Positions 26,903-35,912 are shown, numbered from the stretch's first letter. The stretch: 64,000 nt of DNA from Anaerolineaceae bacterium (GCA_002702065.1 NZXX01000001.1:1860001-1924000); one strand, 5' to 3'. Program-made: numbers and translations. Notes: generated from the sequence alone by a model not told the origin.

Positions 26903-28507
26903 TTATTCGGTTTCGAAGTACGCATTCCAGTAAAGGAAGCTCAGGTCAGGATTGATCTTCCAACCCTGAAGCTCGTTGCGCACACCGGCCAGATAGGGCG
27001 GCACCACCAGGAAGACCCAGGGTGACTCATTCATGATGTACTGGCTCAGTTCTGTGATCGTCTGGTAGCGGGTTTCCTGATTCAGGTCCGTATCAGCTTC
27101 GACCAGCAGGGCGGTCAGTTCATCGGTCGAGTACCACGCACGATTGCTGCCACCTTTACGGTCAGGATCAAAGAAGTAGGTCAGAATGCTCGGATCCTGA
27201 TAGCCGTATTGCAGCAGGAACAGGTCGTGTGTGCCGGTGGTGGTCAGGTCGATGAGCGCCTGGAATTCCATCATCTCGATCTCGACCGGGATGCCCACAT
27301 CGCGCCACTGCGCATCCAGAACTTCGGCCTGACGCCGCCATTCGTCAGTTGAGGCGGTGCTCAGACGAACGGCCCAGGGGTTGCCCTCCGGATCTTCGCG
27401 CATACCATCACCGTCCACGTCTACATAGCCAAGGTTGTCAAGAATTTCGGCGGCCATGTCGGGGTCATAGTGATAGGAGCCTTCATCCAGGTCCGGGTTG
27501 TGGCCCCAGATGGTGGGCGGCAGCGGTTGGTACAGCGGCAATGCCAGGCCATCCCACGCCAGCAGGTTGAATTCTTCACGGTTGGTGGCATAGGCAAAGG
27601 CACGGCGCAGTTCAGGGTCGCTCCATTCAGGCTTTGAGGTGTTAAAGCCGACATAGCGAATCTGGTCGAGCTGCGATTTGTGTACGGTGATGTCCGGGTT
27701 GGCTTCGACATCGGCGAGGTTCTGGGTCGGGATGCCGGCAAAGGTAATTTCACCGGTTTCCAGAGCCGACAGAATGGTCTGGTCTTCACCAAGGAACAGA
27801 ATCTGAAGCTCATCCAGGTAGACCGGGCCGGGGTGATCGTAAAGTTCCGGCGGTGCCCAGGTGAAGTCCGGGTTTTTCTCGAACAGGACGTAATTGTCGG
27901 TGTTCAGTTCCTTGAGGATGAACGGCCCTGCGCCGACCGGGTTGGTGCCAAAGTTGTCGACGCCCAGTTCTTCATAAGCGGTGGGTGAAACAATTTCGAT
28001 GCCCGACAGGGTGAAGAAAAGCGGCGCATAGGAGGAAGCCAGATGCAGCGTGAAGCTGTATTCATCCAGAACTTCGACTTCTTCCAGCAGGCCAATCAGG
28101 TCTGCACCTTGCGCGGCACCGGTATCCGGATTGGCATACTTTTCCAGGTTCCATTTGATGGCTTCAGCATTCACCGGTGTGCCATCTGTGAACGTGGCGA
28201 AGTCGATGAGATTGATCGTCATCTCCGTGCCATCTTCAGAGACTTCCCATGTGTCCGCCAGAAAGCCGACGTACTCCAGGTTCTCATCACGCGAGAACAG
28301 GGTGGGATAAAGTGCGTAGTGGGGCCAGCTATGCCAGGAAGAAACGAATGGATCCAGCGACACATTGGAGTTGGCGTCTGCCACCACCAGCCGACCGCCA
28401 CGCCCGTCACCATCAGCATCCTGAGCCATAACGCCCAGGGTTCCCGAAAGCAGTACTGTGACGAGAAGTGCGATCAAAATACCCGATAATCTTTTATGCT
28501 TGTACAT
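26903..28507 (-). CDS. Family 5 (peptide-type) ABC solute-binding protein
   Basis: 534 residues. Sec leader MYKHKRLSGILIALLVTVLL ending near VMAQD, then a family 5 (OppA/DppA) fold with LDPFVSSWHSWPHYALYPTLF and LADTWEVSEDGTEMTINL. DADGDG just after the leader and DVDGDGMRED further on look like calcium-binding turns. The ATG at 28507 follows AAGGAAGG and was preferred to the longer frame start. With the hydrolases and racemase upstream, it likely binds short peptides or N-acylated amino acids. Confidence 0.88.
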   Translation of the reverse strand: MYKHKRLSGILIALLVTVLLSGTLGVMAQDADGDGRGGRLVVADANSNVSLDPFVSSWHSWPHYALYPTLFSRDENLEYVGFLADTWEVSEDGTEMTINLIDFATFTDGTPVNAEAIKWNLEKYANPDTGAAQGADLIGLLEEVEVLDEYSFTLHLASSYAPLFFTLSGIEIVSPTAYEELGVDNFGTNPVGAGPFILKELNTDNYVLFEKNPDFTWAPPELYDHPGPVYLDELQILFLGEDQTILSALETGEITFAGIPTQNLADVEANPDITVHKSQLDQIRYVGFNTSKPEWSDPELRRAFAYATNREEFNLLAWDGLALPLYQPLPPTIWGHNPDLDEGSYHYDPDMAAEILDNLGYVDVDGDGMREDPEGNPWAVRLSTASTDEWRRQAEVLDAQWRDVGIPVEIEMMEFQALIDLTTTGTHDLFLLQYGYQDPSILTYFFDPDRKGGSNRAWYSTDELTALLVEADTDLNQETRYQTITELSQYIMNESPWVFLVVPPYLAGVRNELQGWKINPDLSFLYWNAYFETE

Positions 28508-28591
28508 TGCCCTTCCTTTTCTGACTGTCAGATTGAACGATGAGGACGTCTGGCCTGCTTTCATCTTGATGTGTATTCCCCTCCCTCTGCG

Positions 28592-28612
28592 AATCGGATG
28601 CGTATGATCCGA
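28592..28612 (-). other. Perfect inverted repeat upstream of the family 5 binding-protein gene
   Basis: Seven-base arms ATCGGAT (28592-28598) and ATCCGAT (28606-28612) around a 7-base loop, in the 144-bp spacer between the class A-like hydrolase and the binding-protein gene. It could be an RNA hairpin setting relative expression or an operator. No clear T-tract follows on the minus strand. Confidence 0.35.
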
Positions 28613-28651
28613 TAGAACAAACTAGGCTAGGCTGCTTTTGCTAACGTGCAA

Positions 28652-29566
28652 TCACAGGTTGTTGTAATGGTCGTAAACCAATTTGCCGATCTTGCCCATG
28701 GCGGTTTCGACCTCGAAGATGCGCTGGTGCTCTGCTTCGGGCTGCTGCCAGACTGCCTGGTCATCCCACCAGACAAACAGGGTGACGATCACATGACTGT
28801 CGTCATTGATGTAGATGACGCCGCTGTCGTTGCGGATGCCGCCAATGGTGCCGGTCTTATGGGCAAAGGCGACATTGGGCGGTAGAAAGCGGGACAGGCG
28901 TACATTAAACTGCTGTTTGAGCAGAATGTTGAGTAATTCATCCCGGATGGCCCCATCGACAATTTCGCTCTGGAAGATCATATGGACCAATTGTGTCATC
29001 GCGTTGGCGGTGCTGACGTTGTTGTCTGGCCCTGTGCTGAAGGCTGTGCCGTCGCGCACAATATCGTTTTCCGCCGCCCAATCACGTATTTCCTCAAGCG
29101 GGCGCTCGGCAATATCAGCCGGGAACAGCGTTTTCAGCAGGTCCTTGCAGTTCATCTTGAAATAGATGTCGCCCAACCCAATCTCGTGCATATAGCTTTC
29201 GACGACTTGCGCACCGCCCAACAGTTCGACAGTCATATCCGTAGCGGTGTTGTCGCTGATGATTATCATCAACGTCAGCAGATCGCGCACGGTCGGGTTC
29301 AGACCTGCCTCGAAGTAAGGCAGGATGCCGCTGCCGGCGCTTTTGTCTGCATCCTTGAGTTCGATGCGCGTATCGAGGCTGATCCGGCCTTCCTTGAGCT
29401 GCTTACCCGCCGTCGCCAGAATAGGAATCTTGAATACGCTGGCCATCGGGAAGGGTTGATCGCCGTTGACGTCTGTTTGTTCGTCGCGCTCGATGTGCCA
29501 CACCGAAACGCCGGCCTGAATGCCACTTTCATCAATGATGGTTTGAATGTCGCTTTGGAGTGTCAT
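28652..29566 (-). CDS. Class A beta-lactamase-like serine hydrolase
   Basis: 304 residues, PF13354-type fold. The three penicillin-recognising motifs are present: SVFK (S43, K46), SDN (104-106) and HKTGT near residue 235. The omega-loop Glu-x-x-Leu-Asn of true class A beta-lactamases is not evident, and there is no signal peptide, so a cytoplasmic peptidase or esterase is more likely than antibiotic hydrolysis. It starts as ATGA overlapping the racemase stop. Together with the racemase, class C relative and peptide importer it suggests processing of peptides with D-amino acids. Confidence 0.75.
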   Translation of the reverse strand: MTLQSDIQTIIDESGIQAGVSVWHIERDEQTDVNGDQPFPMASVFKIPILATAGKQLKEGRISLDTRIELKDADKSAGSGILPYFEAGLNPTVRDLLTLMIIISDNTATDMTVELLGGAQVVESYMHEIGLGDIYFKMNCKDLLKTLFPADIAERPLEEIRDWAAENDIVRDGTAFSTGPDNNVSTANAMTQLVHMIFQSEIVDGAIRDELLNILLKQQFNVRLSRFLPPNVAFAHKTGTIGGIRNDSGVIYINDDSHVIVTLFVWWDDQAVWQQPEAEHQRIFEVETAMGKIGKLVYDHYNNL

Positions 29567-30729
29567 GAAATGGCCTCGCTCTGCTTGTAGGGGTAGGTGG
29601 CTTGCCAGCGGGCTTTGGCATCTGCCAGCCGGTCAGTTTGAACCTCGACACCGCTGCCTGCGCCATCCGGGACAGCCAGCGTGCTATCCGGACCCAGCAC
29701 GAACGGTGGTTCGGTGATGTCCGGGTCAAAGTAACGGTCGGTGGCGGAAATATCACAGGGCAGCGTGACGCCGGGCAAGGACGCAAAGGCCGTGTTCGCC
29801 GCGCGGCCCACACCTGTTTCCAGCATGCCCCCGATCCAGAGGGGGGTGCCCGTTTCGACGCACAGATTGTAGATTTTCAGGCTTTCGACATAACCGCCGA
29901 CACGGGCTGGCTTCAGGTTCAGGATTTTGCACGCGCCGATTTCAAGCGCCAGTTTCAGGTCATTCACGTTCTTGACGCTCTCGTCAAGGCAGATGGGCGT
30001 TTTGAGCTGCGCCTGTAGTTTGCTGTGCTCATAGATGTCGTTATACGCCAGAGGCTGCTCAATCATCAACAGATTAAAATCGTCCAGCTGCGCCAGATGA
30101 TCGGCATCGGCCAGCGTGTAGTCGCTGTTGGCATCCAGCATGAGGGTAATATCTGGCAGCGCCGCCCGAATGCCACGCGCCAGTTCGACATCCCAGCCGC
30201 GTTTAATTTTGAGTTTGATCCGCTGATAACCCTGATTGAGCCGTTTCTGGATGATGGCGACTGTATCTTCAATGGTAGGCTGAATCCCGATGCTCACCCC
30301 AACCGTTGCGACGTTACGTGATTCATGGCCTGCGGGCAGATAGGCCGCGAAACAGTCTGCCAGACGCATATCGTTGGTACGTGCAAAGGCATCCCAGACG
30401 GCGGTCTCCATACCACACTTGGCAAAATTGTGGCCGCGGATGCTTTTCAGCAGGGCCGGAACCTCGAATGGTGACTCGATTGTCTGGCCATTGAGCCTGG
30501 GGATGATGAACTCATCCAGCACATGCATGGCGGTGATGACGGTTTCTGAGCCGTAACCGGGCCGTACTTCGATTGGTGCCTCGCCCCAGCCCGTTACGCC
30601 TGTGTCCGTGGTCAGCTCCACCAGGACGGCGGCTTTGTCCGGTTCCACGCCGAAGCTGGTGCGCAGCGGCTCGACATAGGGCAAAGACACAACATGCAAC
30701 TGAATATCTTTAATCGTAATGGATTTCAA
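29563..30729 (-). CDS. Enolase-superfamily racemase (NSAR/OSBS or dipeptide-epimerase type)
   Basis: 388 residues, muconate-lactonising subgroup. Catalytic lysines K172 and K174 (IKLKIK) and K273 (NLKPARVGG) and metal ligands D199, E224 and D249 are all present. The C-terminal GGMLETGVGRAANTAFASLP followed by DISATDRYF closely resembles N-succinylamino-acid racemase/OSBS enzymes. No menaquinone genes are nearby, so racemisation of N-acylamino acids or epimerisation of dipeptides is likelier than o-succinylbenzoate synthesis. The start is a TTG at 30729 with AAGGA eight bases upstream. Confidence 0.8.
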   Translation of the reverse strand: MKSITIKDIQLHVVSLPYVEPLRTSFGVEPDKAAVLVELTTDTGVTGWGEAPIEVRPGYGSETVITAMHVLDEFIIPRLNGQTIESPFEVPALLKSIRGHNFAKCGMETAVWDAFARTNDMRLADCFAAYLPAGHESRNVATVGVSIGIQPTIEDTVAIIQKRLNQGYQRIKLKIKRGWDVELARGIRAALPDITLMLDANSDYTLADADHLAQLDDFNLLMIEQPLAYNDIYEHSKLQAQLKTPICLDESVKNVNDLKLALEIGACKILNLKPARVGGYVESLKIYNLCVETGTPLWIGGMLETGVGRAANTAFASLPGVTLPCDISATDRYFDPDITEPPFVLGPDSTLAVPDGAGSGVEVQTDRLADAKARWQATYPYKQSEAIS

Positions 30730-30775
30730 TGGTCTGTTCCTTGTTGCCTGCCAAAAATAAGCGCATTCGCATGGA

Positions 30776-32248
30776 CTATTCGGCTGCCTGTTCAGGTTGA
30801 GCCTGTACGCGTGTGAAGGCGATTGCATCGACAGCGGGTTCGAATTGCATCGTCAACTGAGTGATCGCCCCGTCGACACCTGTGGTAAAGGCAATGGGCA
30901 TCGGTGGTGTGGTTTCGCCCAATTCGTGCTTTGTTTCGAAGATGTCGAAATGCAAATGCTCCATCTCAAACTTCAGATTGTTGTATTCAGCACGCAGCTT
31001 GCCATCGCCCCGCGTGATCGATAGCAGCCCATAACCCGGATGTTCGTAGGTGCCGGTATAGGCTTCCAGCGGGTGAGACAGGCTGGTGTCAGGGTGTTGG
31101 CTTTCTTTCAGTTTTTGGGTCTGTTCTTCGACCTGGGCTTTTGCCTGATCATGGACCTGCTTGTACCGACCACGCCAGTCAATCGGCTCCTGATCGAGCA
31201 GGCAGTCATACACATGCATGGCGATGGACATGGATAGAGAATCGCCACCATTGTTGTAAACAATGACACCGAGGTTTTCATTGGGCATGAACGAAACATC
31301 TGTGATGAAGCCGTCAATGCCCCCAGTATGCCGTATGCGCATGCGCCCGCGATAGATGTGCTGTGCCCAACCCAACCCATACGCATTGTGTTGAATTTCC
31401 ACAAAATCGAACTGTGGCACGGGCGGGATGACGACCCAGGGCTGGTGCATTTGCTTCAGATTTTCCGGGCTGACGAATTGCTGCCCATTGTGTTGGCCGC
31501 CGTTCATGTGCATCATCAGCCACGTGGCGATCTCTGGCAGGTTGGAATGAATCGACCCGGCGGGACCGATGGCATCAATATTGCGGAACGGAATGCGCTT
31601 GGCGGCTTCATCTTCAATTTCATGGGGTTTCGCCGCATTGTCTGATTGTTCAGCCGTGATGACGGAGAATACGCTTTCCTTCATCCCCAGTGGATCGAAG
31701 ATACGCTGCTGCACGAACGATTCCCATGTCTGCCCGGTGACTGATTCGATCAGACAGCCCGCGACCATGTACATCAGGTTTTGATATTGAAAGACGTAGC
31801 GGAATGGTTGCGAGGGCACCAGATATTGCAGGCGTTCGAACAATTCCCAACGTGACCGGGATGAGCCATACCACATCATGTCGTGCCGGGGCAGCCCGGA
31901 ACGGTGGCTGACGAGGTCGCGTGCTGTCATCTGGTCGCTGGCTACCGAATCATGTAGTTTGAAGGATGGCATATAACGGCGGATCGGGGTATCCCAGTCG
32001 AGCTTGCCATCATCGACAAGCTGGGCGAGCGCCATCGTTGTGAATGCTTTGGTGCAGGAACCAATGGCAAACAGGGTTTCAGGCGTTACCCGATCATCCT
32101 TTTCGATGTCGCGCGTGCCATAGCCCTTTTGGTGGATGATGGTATCCCCATGAATGACGGCTACCGCAGCGCCAGGGACGTGCCATTTTTGCATTTCCGA
32201 TTGAATGTATGTATCCAGATTCTTGAGTCGGCCTAAATAATCAGTCAT
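30776..32248 (-). CDS. Class C beta-lactamase-like serine hydrolase with C-terminal domain
   Basis: 490 residues. The N-terminal PF00144 domain (1-370) has SCTK (S64, K67), the Tyr motif YQN (155-157) and HTGG in place of KTG. A beta-rich DUF3471-like domain occupies about 400-480. Relatives include D-aminopeptidases, D-Ala-D-Ala carboxypeptidases and esterases. No signal peptide is seen from the ATG at 32248. It is the first gene of the minus-strand peptide operon, 79 nt downstream of its predicted transcription start. Confidence 0.78.
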   Translation of the reverse strand: MTDYLGRLKNLDTYIQSEMQKWHVPGAAVAVIHGDTIIHQKGYGTRDIEKDDRVTPETLFAIGSCTKAFTTMALAQLVDDGKLDWDTPIRRYMPSFKLHDSVASDQMTARDLVSHRSGLPRHDMMWYGSSRSRWELFERLQYLVPSQPFRYVFQYQNLMYMVAGCLIESVTGQTWESFVQQRIFDPLGMKESVFSVITAEQSDNAAKPHEIEDEAAKRIPFRNIDAIGPAGSIHSNLPEIATWLMMHMNGGQHNGQQFVSPENLKQMHQPWVVIPPVPQFDFVEIQHNAYGLGWAQHIYRGRMRIRHTGGIDGFITDVSFMPNENLGVIVYNNGGDSLSMSIAMHVYDCLLDQEPIDWRGRYKQVHDQAKAQVEEQTQKLKESQHPDTSLSHPLEAYTGTYEHPGYGLLSITRGDGKLRAEYNNLKFEMEHLHFDIFETKHELGETTPPMPIAFTTGVDGAITQLTMQFEPAVDAIAFTRVQAQPEQAAE

Positions 32249-32333
32249 GGAACGTCCGTTTCCGGCCTTGTGAGCCGTCATGAAGCATCTGACTAGAAGG
32301 TGGAAATGCACATCGGGTGTTGATTGGTGCATG

Positions 32334-32362
32334 ATAGTAGCAACAAACCGTGTGAAATACAA
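32334..32362 (-). promoter_or_regulatory. Promoter of the peptide/racemase operon (minus strand)
   Basis: Read on the minus strand: TTGTAT (complement of 32357-32362), a 17-bp spacer, and TACTAT (complement of 32334-32339) preceded by TGC, an extended -10. It diverges from the regulator promoter at 32380-32408. Confidence 0.5.
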
Positions 32363-32395
32363 AAATTCTGCACGTCATGTTGCAGGCGAATTTTT
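32361..32395. promoter_or_regulatory. Operator-like inverted repeat between divergent promoters
   Basis: AAAAATTC (32361-32368) and GAATTTTT (32388-32395) are perfect 8-base inverted repeats 19 bp apart. One arm touches the -35 of the minus-strand promoter, the other lies in the spacer of the plus-strand promoter. This is what a site for the adjacent RpiR-type regulator acting on both promoters would look like. Confidence 0.45.
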
Positions 32396-32408
32396 CGAAC
32401 GTTATAAT
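32380..32408 (+). promoter_or_regulatory. Promoter of the RpiR regulator gene
   Basis: TTGCAG at 32380-32385, a 17-bp spacer and a perfect TATAAT at 32403-32408, 37 bases before the ATG at 32446. Confidence 0.6.
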
Positions 32409-32445
32409 GCGGGTGAATTGGGTTCTGAGCAATTTGATTGGAATT

Positions 32446-33357
32446 ATGCGCATGGCACAGCATGAGGGTGACCAAAAGGATGTTCTTCAGCACATCCGCA
32501 CTTCATTCGATCGGATGAGCAAGAGCCAGCGGAAGGTCGCCGAGTTTTTGCTAACCTATGGGATTGACGTGGTTTACCTGTCTGCCAGCCGCATTGCCGA
32601 ACTGATCGACGTCAATCGTTCGACGGTGGTTCGGACAGCGCAGGCATTGGGCTATGAGGGATTTGGTGATTTACAGGCAGATTTGCAGAAACAGCTGCTA
32701 AAGCGCTTTTCGACCGCCGACCGGGTGCGGATGGACCTGATGCGTTTGAGCGAGGACATTGAAGAATCGGTTGGGGATGGCCGCGATCTCGCTATTTTGC
32801 AATCAATGGCCCGTGCCGAGATCAAAGATCTGGAAAATATGGTAAGCCGGATTTCCGAGGCGGATTTTGCGCGGGCGGTGGATATGCTGGAAAAAGGGCA
32901 GAAGATCTTTGTTCTGGGGCTGCGTGGGTCGCTGCCGCTGGCAATGGGCTTCATTTTCCTGCTGCGACATGTGCGCACGAACTGCTTTCTGCTGGAACCC
33001 GGTGTCGATAATTTTGCCGATCAACTGATCAGCATGACATCCGATGATGTGCTGTTCACCATTTCATACAGTCGCTATGCCAACGAGACAATCCGCTGCA
33101 TGGAATATGCGCATAAGCTGGGCACCCCTATCATTACATTGACCGATAGCCCCGTATCACCGGTTGCCAAACGGGCTGATCTGACGTTTGTGCTGCTGTT
33201 TCGGATGTATTTGTACCGCAATACCAGCACACCGATGATTTTGCTCAATTCGCTGGTTGCTGCATTGTCGGCCCGCCAGCACAAGGACTCACAGGCCAGG
33301 CTGGAACGCCTGGAAGAAATCTATGATCAATTCGATGTTTTTCGCCGCGATGATTAG
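32446..33357 (+). CDS. RpiR/MurR-type transcription regulator
   Basis: 303 residues from the ATG at 32446 (an alternative ATG lies at 32452). The N-terminal RpiR helix-turn-helix (MSKSQRKVAEFLLTY, then ASRIAELIDVNRSTVVRTAQALGY) is followed by a SIS sugar-phosphate-binding domain (KIFVLGLRGSLPLAMGF and DDVLFTISYSRYANETIRCMEYA). Relatives such as MurR sense phosphorylated sugars, for example N-acetylmuramate 6-phosphate. It is divergent from the peptide/racemase operon and precedes the M81 gene, so it probably controls both; a cell-wall-derived signal is a reasonable guess but not shown. Confidence 0.85.
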   Translation: MRMAQHEGDQKDVLQHIRTSFDRMSKSQRKVAEFLLTYGIDVVYLSASRIAELIDVNRSTVVRTAQALGYEGFGDLQADLQKQLLKRFSTADRVRMDLMRLSEDIEESVGDGRDLAILQSMARAEIKDLENMVSRISEADFARAVDMLEKGQKIFVLGLRGSLPLAMGFIFLLRHVRTNCFLLEPGVDNFADQLISMTSDDVLFTISYSRYANETIRCMEYAHKLGTPIITLTDSPVSPVAKRADLTFVLLFRMYLYRNTSTPMILLNSLVAALSARQHKDSQARLERLEEIYDQFDVFRRDD

Positions 33358-33377
33358 TTGAACTGAGGGATTCAAAC

Positions 33378-34841
33378 ATGAAAGTGTTCGCTGGTGGTAT
33401 CGAGACAGAAACAAACACTTTTTCCCCCATGCCGACGGGCCTGGCCGATTTCAGGGTGATGCGGGCAGCAGATTTGCCGGAGGATGGTAATGCTGGCGGG
33501 TTTGCCACACCAATTGATGTGTTTCGTAACCGCAGTCGGGAGCGCGGTTGGGAATTCGTCTTTGGCCTGTACGCGCTTGCCGAGCCAGCCGGGACCACGG
33601 TTCGGCCAGCGTATGAAAGTCTGCGCGATGAAATGCTCGAGTCGCTCAAGGCGGCGCTGCCGGTCGATATTGTATTTTTGCCCTTGCACGGGGCAATGGT
33701 GGCGCAGGGCTATGACGATTGCGAGACGGACATCATTCGCCGGGTGCGGGAGATTGTCGGACCGGATACAAAGATCGGCGTTGAGCTTGACCTGCATTGT
33801 GACGTGACACAGGACATGATTGATCTGGCGGACGCCATTGTCATCTATAAAGAGTATCCGCACATCGATATTGGTGAACGGGCTGAAGACCTGTTTCGTA
33901 TCATTGCCGATGCCGCCGAGGGCAAAGTCTCGCCAACCATGGCCTTGTACGATTGCCGGATGATCGGCATGTATCTGACGCCATTTGAACCGACGCGCAG
34001 CTTCGTCGATGAAATGACCGCGCGCGAACAGGAAGATGGAGTGTTATCGCTGTCGCTGGCACATTGTTTTCCATGGGGTGATGTGCCGACCTGCGGAACG
34101 CAGATGCTGGTGATTACGGACAATGATTCGGTTAAAGCAGCAGCACTTGCCGAAGAAATGGGGCAGAAATTCTTTGGCATGCGCCATGAACTGGAAATGC
34201 CCTCCTTGCCAATGAACGAAGCATTGGACAAGGCACTGTCGATCAAGGCGTATCCCGTCGTGGTGGCGGACCAGTCGGACAACGCGGGCGGCGGCGCACC
34301 GAGCGATTCGACATTTGTGTTGCAGGAGCTGCTTGAGCGCGGCGTGGAGAATGCCGGGTTGGCGATGATCTGGGACCCCATCGCGGTTCAGGTCGCTATG
34401 TCTGCCGGAGAAGGCGCCACACTGGATTTGCGGCTGGGTGGCAAGATGGGGCCGATGTCTGGCGATCCGCTTGATCTGCGCGTCACTGTTACGCGCATCA
34501 TCGAGGATATGACGCAGGAGTGGCCGCAAAAAGAAGGCACGTTGCGTGTGCCCTGCGGCGATGCGGTAGCCCTGCACTGTCAGGGTATCGACATCATCGT
34601 GAACAGCGAACGGGGCCAGGTGCTCAGTACGCAGGTATTCAGCAATTTTGGCATTGATCCATTGTGGAAACGGCTGCTGGTAGTCAAATCTACACAGCAT
34701 TTTTATGCCGCGTTTGGTCCGATTGCATCACAGGTGATCTACATGGCGGCGCCGGGTGCCATCGCGCCGCTGTTTCGGGAAATCCCCTACGAACGCGTGG
34801 ACATGAACAAATATCCCTGGGTGGATAACCCGTTTGCCTAA
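33378..34841 (+). CDS. M81-family metallopeptidase (MlrC-like)
   Basis: 487 residues. N-terminal MKVFAGGIETETNTFSP, zinc-site motifs FLPLHGAMVAQGYDDCETD (near 112-130) and ELDLHCDVT (near 140), plus the C-terminal MlrC domain with DNAGGGAPSDST. MlrC is known for degrading linearised microcystin; most relatives probably act on other small peptides or amides. It follows the RpiR regulator by 20 bases and ends at a strong terminator. The shared regulator suggests a role in the same peptide pathway. Confidence 0.85.
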   Translation: MKVFAGGIETETNTFSPMPTGLADFRVMRAADLPEDGNAGGFATPIDVFRNRSRERGWEFVFGLYALAEPAGTTVRPAYESLRDEMLESLKAALPVDIVFLPLHGAMVAQGYDDCETDIIRRVREIVGPDTKIGVELDLHCDVTQDMIDLADAIVIYKEYPHIDIGERAEDLFRIIADAAEGKVSPTMALYDCRMIGMYLTPFEPTRSFVDEMTAREQEDGVLSLSLAHCFPWGDVPTCGTQMLVITDNDSVKAAALAEEMGQKFFGMRHELEMPSLPMNEALDKALSIKAYPVVVADQSDNAGGGAPSDSTFVLQELLERGVENAGLAMIWDPIAVQVAMSAGEGATLDLRLGGKMGPMSGDPLDLRVTVTRIIEDMTQEWPQKEGTLRVPCGDAVALHCQGIDIIVNSERGQVLSTQVFSNFGIDPLWKRLLVVKSTQHFYAAFGPIASQVIYMAAPGAIAPLFREIPYERVDMNKYPWVDNPFA

Positions 34842-34865
34842 ATTCGGTATCATCACACTTAATGC

Positions 34866-34904
34866 AAAGGATCGGTCTTGTGAGTAGGACCGATCTTTTA
34901 ATTT
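34866..34904 (+). terminator. Intrinsic terminator after the M81 gene
   Basis: 8-bp stem GATCGGTC (34870-34877) / GACCGATC (34888-34895), extended by AAAG-TTTT pairing, with a 10-base loop, followed by TTTTAATTT. Canonical Rho-independent terminator 28 bases after the stop. Confidence 0.85.
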
Positions 34905-34918
34905 CTGAATCAGCCTCA

Positions 34919-34947
34919 TTGACAAAGAACGCGCTACTCGTTAGAAC
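34919..34947 (+). promoter_or_regulatory. Promoter of the SDR gene
   Basis: Perfect TTGACA at 34919-34924, a 17-bp spacer and TAGAAC at 34942-34947, just after the upstream terminator. It predicts a leader of about 50 nt before the ATG at 35007. Confidence 0.5.
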
Positions 34948-35006
34948 CTTTCAGGAACGCAGCTGTTCAATACGCCACTGCGAATACTTAAACCACAAAG
35001 GAAAAT

Positions 35007-35738
35007 ATGTTGAATAAGTTAAGTGAGAAAAATATGCTTGTTACCGGGGCCAGCAGTGGGTTTGGCTGGGCGATTGCGCTTGCAGCTGCGGCAGAAGGGG
35101 CGAATGTGGCGTTGGTTGCGCGGCGCGAAGATAAATTGCGCGAACTGGCGGCATTGGTTGAGGACATGGGTGTGCGTGCGTCCGTTTGTACGGCTGATGT
35201 GGCCGATGAAGCCCAGATTCTGGCAGCGGTGGATAAAGCTCGTCATGATCTGGGACCAATCGACGTGCTGGTGAATAATGCAGGCACGAACGTTACTGAA
35301 CGCAGTATTGAAGATACAAGCAGCGACCAATGGCGTTATCTGCTGGAAGTGAACCTGACCAGTGCTTACGTGTTCACCAAAGCAGTTCTGCCCGAAATGA
35401 AAGCGCGGCAGGATGGTGTCATTATCAATCTGGCATCCCGTTCGGCGCTGCATCCGGGGCTTGGTGGGGGAGTCGCTTACAGCACATCGAAGATGGGAAT
35501 GGATGCGCTGACTCAGATTACCAATCAGGAGGCGAACGCTGCCAATGTGCGTGCATGCCTGATTTGCCCCGGTAGTGCCAATACCCCGATTGTCATGCGC
35601 CGGCCCAGGCCACCGAGTCAGGAACAGCTTGAATTGATGTTGCAGTCTGAAGATGTGGCTGAAACGGTTGTGTTTGTCGCAGGGCTGCCACCGCGTGCTC
35701 ATGTTGAACTAATCGCGATCAAACCAACCCATCTTTAG
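35007..35738 (+). CDS. Short-chain dehydrogenase/reductase
   Basis: 243 residues, classical SDR. Cofactor loop TGASSGFG (13-20), NNAG (90-93), catalytic Ser around 144-146, and Tyr158/Lys162 (YSTSK). The ARR after the second strand hints at NADP preference. The substrate is unknown; its position ahead of the acid-sugar cluster suggests a sugar or uronate reductase. It has its own promoter and is separated from the next gene by a 282-bp regulatory region. Confidence 0.8.
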   Translation: MLNKLSEKNMLVTGASSGFGWAIALAAAAEGANVALVARREDKLRELAALVEDMGVRASVCTADVADEAQILAAVDKARHDLGPIDVLVNNAGTNVTERSIEDTSSDQWRYLLEVNLTSAYVFTKAVLPEMKARQDGVIINLASRSALHPGLGGGVAYSTSKMGMDALTQITNQEANAANVRACLICPGSANTPIVMRRPRPPSQEQLELMLQSEDVAETVVFVAGLPPRAHVELIAIKPTHL

Positions 35739-35770
35739 TTGGCTCCATGATGTAATTATTTATGTTGGTT

Positions 35771-35912
35771 TGGTGAACGAATGTCTAACACACATTTTTT
35801 GCCTAAGAGGTTAAACGTAAGCCAAGCGTAAAAATAGTGGCTAACCGTGTTGAACATCCGTGCGTCATGTGTTGAACAATTGTTGTACACCTTGAATCGG
35901 GCTGGTGAACAA
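35771..35912. repeat. Four short TGAAC-type repeats in a regulatory region
   Basis: GTGTTGAACA occurs exactly at 35847-35856 and 35869-35878, 22 bp apart (two helical turns). Related TGGTGAACGA (35771) and TGGTGAACAA (35903) flank them. The second copy runs into a perfect palindrome AACAATTGTT (35875-35884). They may be binding sites of a regulator of the cluster starting at 36021. Confidence 0.35.

Noticed and set aside
28652..29566. Antibiotic-resistance beta-lactamase
   Set aside because: No export signal and no evident omega-loop Glu motif; the operon points to peptide metabolism.
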